Source: an uncultured Bacilli bacterium | GTDB taxonomy: Bacteria; Bacillota_I; Bacilli_A; RF39; UBA660 | Assembly: GCA_934096265.1 (NCBI GenBank) | Contig: CAKOLI010000007.1 | Coordinates: 1 to 50,879, forward strand | DNA: 50,879 nucleotides | Direction: 5' to 3' | Part shown: one piece after another, positions 40,349 to 48,223 of the stretch | Layout of the letters: each line of letters starts with the position of its first letter | Position numbering within the stretch: position 1 is the first letter of the stretch | The notes under the pieces: model-generated | What the model was told of the DNA's origin: nothing | The model's input: the letters and a program-made list of their open reading frames with translations, nothing else | The model's database searches: none | Made by a program: the position numbers and the translations under genes

Positions 40349-43043
40349 ATTTCTTTAGATTAAGCCTTACTTCCTCTAAAATACCTTCTAAACCATCTAT
40401 CTTAGTACCTCCGCCTTGAGCAAAAAACTTATTTCCTCCTCCTGAACCAAAACACTTACTAGATATATCCTTTATAATATTACCACAGTTAATATATTCA
40501 CTATCTATATTTGTCTTAATTATAAAGTTAACATTATCATTCTTAACATTTGCAAACAATAAGAAAATATCATCATACTTATTTGCAATAGCATCCATAA
40601 TTTGCTTCAAAATATTTATTTCGTAATCACGAGTAATAACAATAATATTTTTAACATCATTACTAACCACTAATGACTTAGTAAATAAATCTAAATTATT
40701 TAAAGCTAACTTACTCTTTTCCTCCTCAAACTTCTTCTCTAAATTCTTTAAACATCTCTTCAACTCTTCATACTCATACTTATTATATACAATATCCTTA
40801 TAAGAATAAGCCTTACTACTATCTAAATCAAAATTAAATTCTAAAGTAATATTCATCAAAGAAGCATCACTTACTATCTTCTTAGCCTTAGTTAAAAGAC
40901 GCATCATCTCATCATTATATGGCTTTATGTAATTATATATTAAATTATCTATATTCCCATCAGTAGTAGCCTCTATACGATAAGTATCTGCTCCCTTATT
41001 AGTAACACTCAAAATAGCAAACCTATCTATATCCTTAGTATTAGAAACATGAGTACCACCACAAAGCTCAATAGAATCACACATTCTAACTACCCTAACC
41101 TTATCAAGATATTTATCTTCAAAAAGAGCCATAGCCCCTAACTTCTTAGCATCCTCTAAATTCATTATCTCCGTAATAACATATGAATTTAAATTAATCT
41201 TCTCTAAAACCTTATCTTCTACCTTACTTATTAACTCATCACTTAACTTACCATGATATGTAAAATCAAATCTTAAATACTTATCATCTACATAACTTCC
41301 TGCTTGATGAACACTATCGCCAAGTAACTGTTGTAAAGACTTTTGCAACAAATGAACCGCTGAATGATTTTTACAAATATTCTCTCTTCTTTCTTGCAAA
41401 ACATGAGTCAAAACTATATCATCCTTATAAACAGTACCTTCTAATACACGTATCTTCAAAAGACCTTGCCCATTCGGAGCCTTAAGACCATCTAACACTT
41501 CTATCTTAACATGATCATTCTTAATATAACCAGTATCACTAACTTGTCCACCTGATTCTATATAAAAAGGATTTTCTCTTAATACCAAATAACCATAATC
41601 ACTAGTTTCAGATGTAAACTTATCATCCTTATAAATACCTACTACCTTAGTTTCAAGCCCTAACTTCTCATAACCTACAAAAGTAGATGGTTCCTTATAA
41701 TTCATAAGTATTTCATTTTGCAAATTCATACTAGTATCATTCTTTCTTTTCTCTCTACCCATTTCCTTTTGCATCTGCATATACTTATTAAATGAATCAA
41801 CATCAACAGTAAAGCCAACTTCTTCTGCATATTCCATAGTTAACTCAACAGGAAACCCATAAGTATCGTATAACTTAAAAGCATCTTCTCCACTAATAAC
41901 CTTATTACTCTTATACTTAAATAACTCATTTAACTTCTTCTCACCCGCTAAAAGAGTCCTTTGGAACAATTCCTCTTCCTTAGTAATTAACGCCTTAACC
42001 TCTTCCTTAGTAGAATACAAATATGGATAAAAAGTCCCCATAACATCTACTACACTATCTACTATAGATGCTAAAACTAAATTAGATATATTCAAATTCC
42101 TAGCATACCTAACAGCTCTTCTAAGTATCCTTCTTAAAACATACCCTCTACCATAATTATCAAAACTTGCCCCATCAGATAAAGCAAAAGTAAGCGTCTT
42201 CACATGATCTGCAATAACCTTATGTTCTATATTATCATGATATGGCACCTTAGATATCTCTTCTATCTTACTTATAATAGGAGTAAATAAATCTGTCTCA
42301 TAATTATTATCCTTACCTTGTAATATAGTACACATTCTCTCTAATCCCATACCAGTATCAATATTCTTACTAGGTAACTCCTCATACTCTTCACGTGGTA
42401 CATTATCCTTAGCATTATACTGACTAAACACATTATTCCATATCTCTATATACCTATCATTATCTATCTCTTCTTTTAACAACCTAATACCTAACTTATC
42501 AGGATCATACTTAGATCCTCTATCATAAAAAATCTCTGAATCAGGACCACTAGGACCCTCTCCTATACACCAATAATTATTATCTAACCTAACAATATGA
42601 TCATCATCTACACCAAGATCTCTCCATATTTGATATGCCTCTTCATCATGAGTATAAATAGTCATATATAGCTTATCTTTATCAAATCCAAAATATTTAT
42701 CACTAGTAAGCAGCTCATATGAATACGCAAGAGCTTCCTTCTTAAAATAATCCCCTATAGAAAAATTACCCAACATCTCAAAAAAAGTATGATGGTGAGA
42801 AGTCTTCCCAACACTATCAATATCTCCAGTCCTAAGACACTTTTGACAACTAACTAACCTCTTACTAGGAGGATTCTCTGTCCCATCAAAATACTTCTTA
42901 AGTGGAGTAACACCCGCGTTTATCCATAATATAGAATTATCATTACGTGGTATCAACGGAGCACTTTCTATTATCTTATGCCCCTTACTTACAAAAAACG
43001 TTAAAAACGTATTTCTAATTTCATTACTAGTCATATACTTCAT
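40347..43043 (-). CDS. alaS: Alanyl-tRNA synthetase
   Basis: Charges tRNA-Ala and clears mischarged tRNA, about 898 residues, typical. The catalytic class II domain begins SNEIRNTFLTFFVSKGHKII and has HHHTFFEMLGNFSIGDYFKK. The editing domain has HSAVHLLQKSLQQLLG with the HxxxH zinc motif and CGGTHVSNTKDI. The C-terminal C-Ala region has GSGGGNKFFAQGGG. The ATG at 43043 lies 6 bases after GGAGAG; an in-frame ATG two codons earlier overlaps that site. Confidence 0.97.
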   Translation of the reverse strand: MKYMTSNEIRNTFLTFFVSKGHKIIESAPLIPRNDNSILWINAGVTPLKKYFDGTENPPSKRLVSCQKCLRTGDIDSVGKTSHHHTFFEMLGNFSIGDYFKKEALAYSYELLTSDKYFGFDKDKLYMTIYTHDEEAYQIWRDLGVDDDHIVRLDNNYWCIGEGPSGPDSEIFYDRGSKYDPDKLGIRLLKEEIDNDRYIEIWNNVFSQYNAKDNVPREEYEELPSKNIDTGMGLERMCTILQGKDNNYETDLFTPIISKIEEISKVPYHDNIEHKVIADHVKTLTFALSDGASFDNYGRGYVLRRILRRAVRYARNLNISNLVLASIVDSVVDVMGTFYPYLYSTKEEVKALITKEEELFQRTLLAGEKKLNELFKYKSNKVISGEDAFKLYDTYGFPVELTMEYAEEVGFTVDVDSFNKYMQMQKEMGREKRKNDTSMNLQNEILMNYKEPSTFVGYEKLGLETKVVGIYKDDKFTSETSDYGYLVLRENPFYIESGGQVSDTGYIKNDHVKIEVLDGLKAPNGQGLLKIRVLEGTVYKDDIVLTHVLQERRENICKNHSAVHLLQKSLQQLLGDSVHQAGSYVDDKYLRFDFTYHGKLSDELISKVEDKVLEKINLNSYVITEIMNLEDAKKLGAMALFEDKYLDKVRVVRMCDSIELCGGTHVSNTKDIDRFAILSVTNKGADTYRIEATTDGNIDNLIYNYIKPYNDEMMRLLTKAKKIVSDASLMNITLEFNFDLDSSKAYSYKDIVYNKYEYEELKRCLKNLEKKFEEEKSKLALNNLDLFTKSLVVSNDVKNIIVITRDYEINILKQIMDAIANKYDDIFLLFANVKNDNVNFIIKTNIDSEYINCGNIIKDISSKCFGSGGGNKFFAQGGGTKIDGLEGILEEVRLNLKK

Positions 43044-43045
43044 AA

Positions 43046-43588
43046 TCATCTCTCCTTAACATACATCTCATATACTTGCTTTTTTAGCTCATCAAACGTC
43101 GTATTAATAATATTATAGTCATAATCATTATAATCATCCAAATCTACTTCCGTCTTATCCTTCTTCTGCAAGGAAGTAAGCCCATTATCAAAATTAGGTC
43201 TAACTACATGAACACTAATCGCATCTTTATACATCTTCTTTATACCCAAAATCTCTATCTTCAACCTAACATCAGTAACAATAATAGCATCAAAAAAACA
43301 AGAATATATCAAAATATCATCATTTAATCTATCGATTAACATATTACTCTTATTTAAATCCACCCTAATTAAATTACCAAGTCTTTGCAAAAGCGCCCGT
43401 GGCTTAGTCTCATCTTTACCATCCCAAGAGCTAATCTTCTTAGCATAATCTTTCAAATAACTAGCATAAGAAATAGTTATAACCTTATAACCATCCTCTT
43501 CATAAAAACCTTTCAAATAAGAAGCAAGCGTATCCTTACCATGCCTAGCCTTACCCGAAATAAAATATATCTTAGCATTATTATTCAT
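43046..43588 (-). CDS. P-loop kinase, deoxynucleotide monophosphate kinase-like
   Basis: A 180-residue P-loop protein. The Walker A motif GKARHGKDTLASYLKGF near residue 12 has the GxxxxGKD/S form of dNMP-kinase and dephospho-CoA-kinase-like enzymes. A possible lid region (KPRALLQRLGNLIR) and IIVTDVRLKIEI with Asp/Arg follow, similar to phage and bacterial dNMP kinases. The end is YNIINTTFDELKKQV. It ends two bases before the alaS start and is probably co-transcribed with it. The substrate is inferred only. Confidence 0.72.
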   Translation of the reverse strand: MNNNAKIYFISGKARHGKDTLASYLKGFYEEDGYKVITISYASYLKDYAKKISSWDGKDETKPRALLQRLGNLIRVDLNKSNMLIDRLNDDILIYSCFFDAIIVTDVRLKIEILGIKKMYKDAISVHVVRPNFDNGLTSLQKKDKTEVDLDDYNDYDYNIINTTFDELKKQVYEMYVKER

Positions 43589-43618
43589 AAAACCATCCTC
43601 TCATATAAAGAAAACATA

Positions 43619-44245
43619 TTACTTATTCCTAACCAAACACTTACCCCTATTTAACTTTACATCACTACATAACTCTTCTACATAAATATAATCATCATCA
43701 TCATAATACCTAATCCCATCAAGTAACCTCAAAATCATCGCATATAAACTCTTAGTAGAATTACCCCCATGAAAAGACATATCATTATCATTACATACTT
43801 CCTTATATATATCCTTAAGCAAACTTACTCCCAGTTCTTCACCATCACTTATAAAATTATATAATGCCTCATATAACCCTATACTCCTAACCATATCCAT
43901 ATCCATATTAATCCTATTTTGATACCCTACATGCTTCTTATCAAATATATACATAGATGTCATTATAAAAATAGGAGAAGCCAAACAAAGAGCATACGAT
44001 GTATTAGGAAAAAGCCTATCTAATGCCACAGTACCCGCTGTAGTAGCAATAAGCACTCCCCCAGTCAAAAATTTATCCTTCTTAGATATAACCTCTATTT
44101 CCTTCTTAACGCTCTCTTTAGTAAGACCTAATCTCTTTTCCTTCTTAACAATTATCCTCTTAATATTCTTTAAAATTACATCTTTCCTCAAAAGAAATTC
44201 CTCTTCTGTATACCCTATACTAGATACACACTCATTATTATTCAT
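43619..44245 (-). CDS. Membrane-associated hypothetical protein
   Basis: A 208-residue protein. Residues 1-70 are charged and helical. A hydrophobic region at about 78-118 contains two possible membrane helices (GGVLIATTAGTVALDRLF and SYALCLASPIFIMTSMYIF). The remainder is soluble, with helices, an acidic YYDDDDYIY stretch and three Cys. No family is recognised. It lies between the AI-2E-type permease and the dNMP-kinase-like gene on the same strand, with short gaps. Confidence 0.65.
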   Translation of the reverse strand: MNNNECVSSIGYTEEEFLLRKDVILKNIKRIIVKKEKRLGLTKESVKKEIEVISKKDKFLTGGVLIATTAGTVALDRLFPNTSYALCLASPIFIMTSMYIFDKKHVGYQNRINMDMDMVRSIGLYEALYNFISDGEELGVSLLKDIYKEVCNDNDMSFHGGNSTKSLYAMILRLLDGIRYYDDDDYIYVEELCSDVKLNRGKCLVRNK

Positions 44246-44252
44246 AATTCAC

Positions 44253-45407
44253 CTACTCACCCACATTAATTATATCATACTTCTTATTTATAAATGTACA
44301 TATAATCTTAATTATAGACATAAGTGGAGTTGATATTATCATACCAATAGCCCCAAAAAAGTAACCAAACACTATTAACCCTACCAAAATAGTAACAGGA
44401 TGAAGCTCCATCGTCTTACTCATTACTAATGGTTGAATAAAATTACCCTCTATAAACTGAATAGCAATATTAACAATTAAAACAATGGTCCCCACCAGTG
44501 GACTAGTAGCATAACCCACAATTACTGAAGGAGCCGCTCCTATATATGGCCCTATATAAGGAATTATATTAGTAACCGCACAAAATAATGCAAACAATAC
44601 AGGTGCCTTCAATCCCGCAAACCAAAAACCAACACTACATACCACAAAAATTATAGTACATACAAAAAATGTACCTTGAATAAAATTCTTTAACGATACA
44701 TTAATATCATTAACAAGACCACTATAAGCATCTACAACCCTCTTAGGTATCAAAGAAGCCATCTTACGACAAGCATTATCATAATCAAACAACAAATAAA
44801 AACCAATCAAAAACCCTAATATAATACTCCATAAAGTAGAAAACACACCCTTAATAAAATTAATACTTAACTCTGGCAACTTAGATGTATACTCCATCAC
44901 TGCTGTCTCTACCTTAGTATACATCTCTAACTTAGTAGCATTAATATCAAACGCAGGATTTTCAAACTTCGCAAATATCGAATCAGTAAAACTAGTAATT
45001 TTATCCAAAGTACTAGGCACATTCTTAACAAACTCATTTATTTCATCAGTAAGTATTGGTACTAATGACCCAACTAACAAATAAACAATCACTATAAATA
45101 TAACATAAGTAATAATAGTCCCTACTACCCTATTAATCTTCTTCTTTTGCATAAAACTAACTATTGGATTTAATAACCATGCTATAACTACCCCTATAAA
45201 GAAAGGAGACAAAACAGTCAACATCGTACTAACAAAATTAAAAAATCCCCAATCAGTAAGCATCTTAGTCCCTATATATAATATTGAAATAATACCAAGA
45301 ACAAATACTACCTTCAAAATAATATTAATTATATTCAAACTCTCATTAATCTTCTCATAATCAATCTTATTCTTAGCATCCTTTTTATTCCTAAAAAAAT
45401 TAAACAT
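44253..45407 (-). CDS. AI-2E family transporter (YdiK/PerM type)
   Basis: A 384-residue polytopic membrane protein with the usual eight helices. Near the end it has the family blocks IIPYIGPYIGAAPSVIVGY and FIEGNFIQPLVMSKTMELHP, then VGLIVFGYFFGAIGMIISTP. Despite the family name, members include Na+/H+-antiport or export functions, so the substrate is open. A large extracytoplasmic segment (about 120-190) separates the first helices from the rest. Confidence 0.9.
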   Translation of the reverse strand: MFNFFRNKKDAKNKIDYEKINESLNIINIILKVVFVLGIISILYIGTKMLTDWGFFNFVSTMLTVLSPFFIGVVIAWLLNPIVSFMQKKKINRVVGTIITYVIFIVIVYLLVGSLVPILTDEINEFVKNVPSTLDKITSFTDSIFAKFENPAFDINATKLEMYTKVETAVMEYTSKLPELSINFIKGVFSTLWSIILGFLIGFYLLFDYDNACRKMASLIPKRVVDAYSGLVNDINVSLKNFIQGTFFVCTIIFVVCSVGFWFAGLKAPVLFALFCAVTNIIPYIGPYIGAAPSVIVGYATSPLVGTIVLIVNIAIQFIEGNFIQPLVMSKTMELHPVTILVGLIVFGYFFGAIGMIISTPLMSIIKIICTFINKKYDIINVGE

Positions 45408-45497
45408 ATCTAAAGCCCTCCTTTTACTTAATTATATTCTATCATTAAATTATTAATAAAACAACACATTTTAATTATTTATAATCATTTATGTAAA

Positions 45498-45523
45498 CAA
45501 AAGCCATGGACTACTCCATGACT
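45498..45523 (-). terminator. Terminator downstream of the caspase-like gene
   Basis: On the minus strand AGTCATGGA, loop GTAG, TCCATGGCT, then TTTGTTT: a 9-bp stem including one G-U pair. Confidence 0.7.
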
Positions 45524-45622
45524 CTATTCTATTATATTCTCTATATAATTATATAGAAACTTACATGAGAATAAATATTAACACTATAATTTATTTAAAT
45601 ACATAAATTAATTACAATATTA

Positions 45623-46867
45623 TTAAATTTCGTATTGATATTGTTGTAAGCTCATTGCTCCATTTGATGCTGTATTTTTTATTTCTAAAACATAAAACGC
45701 TTTATTAGAATCAAAATCGTAGTAATTAATTCTATTAACTATTTCACTATTTGTATTTGGAACACTACTCAACGAGTCTGACATAGATATATTTTCTAAC
45801 ATATCATAACTAATTCTTGTATACTTATTCATATTAGTGGAAACTTGATTAATAGCATCTTTTTCTTTAATACCTTGCATATTATCAAACAAATATATTT
45901 CATTATCATTATTGATTGAAACTGTATATCCTAAATTTGTTCTTACATTGTCTAAATATAAAACATAATCATAATATTTTACATCATTACCATTAACTTC
46001 TAACCTATAATTTTTTGCATCAAAATCATTAGTTACTGACTTACTAATATAATTATATATAAGATTATTTATCACATTAATATTATCTTCTTCAAAATAA
46101 TTATTATCTACATTACTCCTAATTGTATATTCATTAGTTTTTAATGCAACTTGTCCAGTAGACGAAGCTGTCTTCTTTCCAGTAATCCAATACCATGGAT
46201 TGTATCCACCAGCACCATACACTTTATAATTTTTGACAGTATTATTTAAATAAATATGATTACTTGCAGAAGCCGCTGCATCATTTACTGAAGTAGTTTT
46301 TGTTTGTATTTTATCATTAAACCTAGTATTCCAATTAACGAATGAACTAATATTTAAATCTGTTGTCCAACCCATTGTAATATTTGCGCCTTGGTCGTTT
46401 GCATACTCTGCTATACTATCTGTTCCTTTAGCAGTTTGACACCCAGCAAATTCTATGAATGCAGTTTTTTTATTGTCATAATATCCAATTCCTATGTCAG
46501 TACCAGAAATCACACTATTATTTTTAATTCTAATACTATCTGGAAATTCCATCATATATGGAGTAGCATGTCCATTAAAATAAATAATTCCACTTTGTAA
46601 ATATGGCACTCCATTGGAATGGGAACCTGTTAAATTAGATAACGTAGGACTTGTTATTTTCATCGTTGTTAGCCCCATTGCATTATATGTTGAATACGCA
46701 TCAGTTGCATTATTAATTGAAGATACACTAGAATTATAATAAGCGCCAACTGCCAAAGCAGTATAGTTATTACTTGGTGTATACCAAGCATAAACATTAT
46801 CATTAAATAAAGATAAAATCAAAAGAAGTGAAAGAAAAAATACTAACATTTTTAATATTTTTTTCAT
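45623..46867 (-). CDS. Secreted caspase/CHAT-like cysteine peptidase candidate
   Basis: A 414-residue protein with a clear signal peptide (KKILKMLVFFLSLLLILSLF, cleavage near VYA). The mature start TALAVGAYYN and SSINNATDAYSTYNAMGL resemble the first strand and DA-helix of caspase-fold proteins. A possible dyad follows: His100 in IIYFNGHA and Cys143 in IEFAGCQTAKG, 43 residues apart. AEYANDQGANITMGWTTDL continues, very like the CxTAxG...GA...W pattern of CHAT/C25 relatives. The C-terminal 200 residues are beta-rich and unrecognised. GGAGG precedes the ATG. Activity and exact family need a structure comparison. Confidence 0.68.
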   Translation of the reverse strand: MKKILKMLVFFLSLLLILSLFNDNVYAWYTPSNNYTALAVGAYYNSSVSSINNATDAYSTYNAMGLTTMKITSPTLSNLTGSHSNGVPYLQSGIIYFNGHATPYMMEFPDSIRIKNNSVISGTDIGIGYYDNKKTAFIEFAGCQTAKGTDSIAEYANDQGANITMGWTTDLNISSFVNWNTRFNDKIQTKTTSVNDAAASASNHIYLNNTVKNYKVYGAGGYNPWYWITGKKTASSTGQVALKTNEYTIRSNVDNNYFEEDNINVINNLIYNYISKSVTNDFDAKNYRLEVNGNDVKYYDYVLYLDNVRTNLGYTVSINNDNEIYLFDNMQGIKEKDAINQVSTNMNKYTRISYDMLENISMSDSLSSVPNTNSEIVNRINYYDFDSNKAFYVLEIKNTASNGAMSLQQYQYEI

Positions 46868-46928
46868 ATAAACCTCCTTTAAAAAGTTATAAACATTTTA
46901 TCCCATTATCATTCACCTCCATATAACT

Positions 46929-46964
46929 AGTTTTAAATCAATTTAAAAATATCGATTTAAAACT
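46929..46964. repeat. 11-bp inverted repeat upstream of the caspase-like gene
   Basis: AGTTTTAAATC (46929-46939) and GATTTAAAACT (46954-46964) form a perfect inverted repeat with a 14-base spacer. It lies between the third small paralog and the caspase-like gene. No U-tract follows on the minus strand, so it may be an operator instead of a terminator. Confidence 0.45.
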
Positions 46965-47000
46965 TATATACATATATACTCGTATGTAATGATACGTTTT

Positions 47001-47351
47001 TTAAAAACTTATAGGTATTATATAAAATAATAAAAAGGTTGTCTTAGTTATACTGTAATCTAAAATCCACGGATAAACGCCTGGCTTACCATTAGTTTCT
47101 AAATGTGTATATCCGTTTAAATTATATTTAATTCTAACTGTAAAACCAACACTAATATACTCTTGAGTATATTCTTTTTCATTCTCATAACATCCTATAT
47201 AGTCTTTACTACAAAATGTTTGGTCTAATACTATCAAAGGTTCTTCAAAAGAAAACACTCTAAATCGAATAATTTCTATAATATTAAGTAAAAACATAAG
47301 ACAAAGTGGTAACAAAAATATAACAATAACATTCTTCTTAGCTATTCTCAC
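47001..47351 (-). CDS. Two-pass membrane protein, paralog 3 of a tandem family
   Basis: A 116-residue protein with a GTG start after a G-rich site. An N-terminal membrane helix (about 7-28, VIVIFLLPLCLMFLLNIIEI) and a C-terminal hydrophobic stretch (TTFLLFYIIPISF) flank a loop of about 75 residues. The loop has the shared segment FEEPLIVLDQTFCSKD, a Cys pair (47 and 54) and QEYISVGFTVRI. The part before the last helix (HLETNGKPGVYPWIL) differs from its paralogs. No family is recognised. The conserved Cys pair suggests an extracytoplasmic disulfide. Confidence 0.75.
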   Translation of the reverse strand: MRIAKKNVIVIFLLPLCLMFLLNIIEIIRFRVFSFEEPLIVLDQTFCSKDYIGCYENEKEYTQEYISVGFTVRIKYNLNGYTHLETNGKPGVYPWILDYSITKTTFLLFYIIPISF

Positions 47352-47400
47352 TATCTATCATCCCCCACATACTTAAATTGCAACTATCTATTAAGCAATT

Positions 47401-47751
47401 TTAAAAACTTATAGGTATTATATAAAATAATAAGAAGGTTGTTTTAACCAAACTATAATCTAATTGTTCTTGATAAATAGGCAAATTTTCATAATTTTTT
47501 GAATCAAAGTCACTATTTAAATGATATTCAAACCTAACTGTAAAACCAACACTAATATACTCTTGAGTATATTCCTTATCATCTCCAAAACATCCTACAT
47601 AGTCCTTACTACAGAATGTTTGGTCTAATACTATCAAAGGTTCTTCAAAAGAAAACACTCTAAATCGAATAATTTCTATAATATTAAGTAAAAATACTAG
47701 ACAAAGTGGTACCAAAAGTATAACTAAGGCTATCTTTTTGATTATTTTCAT
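47401..47751 (-). CDS. Two-pass membrane protein, paralog 2 of a tandem family
   Basis: A 116-residue copy of the same family, starting with ATG. It has the most diverged N-terminus (MKIIKKIALVILLVPLCLVF), but from IEIIRFRVFSFEEPL onward the framework is identical. Its variable segment (NSDFDSKNYENLPIYQEQL) is unlike the other two, whereas the last 14 residues are the same. It has its own promoter (47783-47812), so it can be transcribed apart from herA. Confidence 0.75.
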   Translation of the reverse strand: MKIIKKIALVILLVPLCLVFLLNIIEIIRFRVFSFEEPLIVLDQTFCSKDYVGCFGDDKEYTQEYISVGFTVRFEYHLNSDFDSKNYENLPIYQEQLDYSLVKTTFLLFYIIPISF

Positions 47752-47782
47752 TCTTTATCAACTCCGATTATCTTATACCTAG

Positions 47783-47812
47783 ATAATAACATATTTTTTA
47801 ACGTTTAGTCAA
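47783..47812 (-). promoter_or_regulatory. Promoter inside the paralog cluster
   Basis: The minus strand reads TTGACT (47812-47807), 18 bases, then TATTAT (47788-47783), upstream of paralog 2. Confidence 0.55.
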
Positions 47813-47829
47813 TTAATTTTTTTAAAAAA

Positions 47830-48177
47830 TTAAAAACTTATAGGTATTATATAGAATAATAAAAAGGTTGTTTTAGTTATACTATAATCTACAATCCATG
47901 GATAAATACGTGTATTATCATTATCTATTGGTGTATATCCATTTAAATGATATTCAATTCTAACTGTAAAACCAACACTAATATACTCTTGAGTATATTT
48001 ATTACCATCCCAAAAGCAATATATATCATCCTTACTACAAAATGTTTGGTCTAATACTATCAAAGGCTCTTCAAAAGAAAATACTCTAAATCGAATAATT
48101 TCTATAATATTAAGTAAAAACATAAGACAAAGTGGTAACAAAAGTATAACAATAACATTCTTCTTAGCTATTCTCAC
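47830..48177 (-). CDS. Two-pass membrane protein, paralog 1 of a tandem family
   Basis: A 115-residue copy that starts 46 bases after herA. The N-terminus is nearly identical to paralog 3 (one Leu/Phe difference in the helix). The Cys pair is kept (TFCSKDDIYCFW). The variable segment is TPIDNDNTRIYPWIV. A GTG start follows GGAG at about 10 bases. All three copies keep a perfect inverted DNA repeat (AATATACTC-TT-GAGTATATT, here at 47980-47999). Confidence 0.75.
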   Translation of the reverse strand: MRIAKKNVIVILLLPLCLMFLLNIIEIIRFRVFSFEEPLIVLDQTFCSKDDIYCFWDGNKYTQEYISVGFTVRIEYHLNGYTPIDNDNTRIYPWIVDYSITKTTFLLFYIIPISF

Positions 48178-48223
48178 TATCTATCAACTCCTAATAAATA
48201 TCTAAGTAAATACTAACACACCC

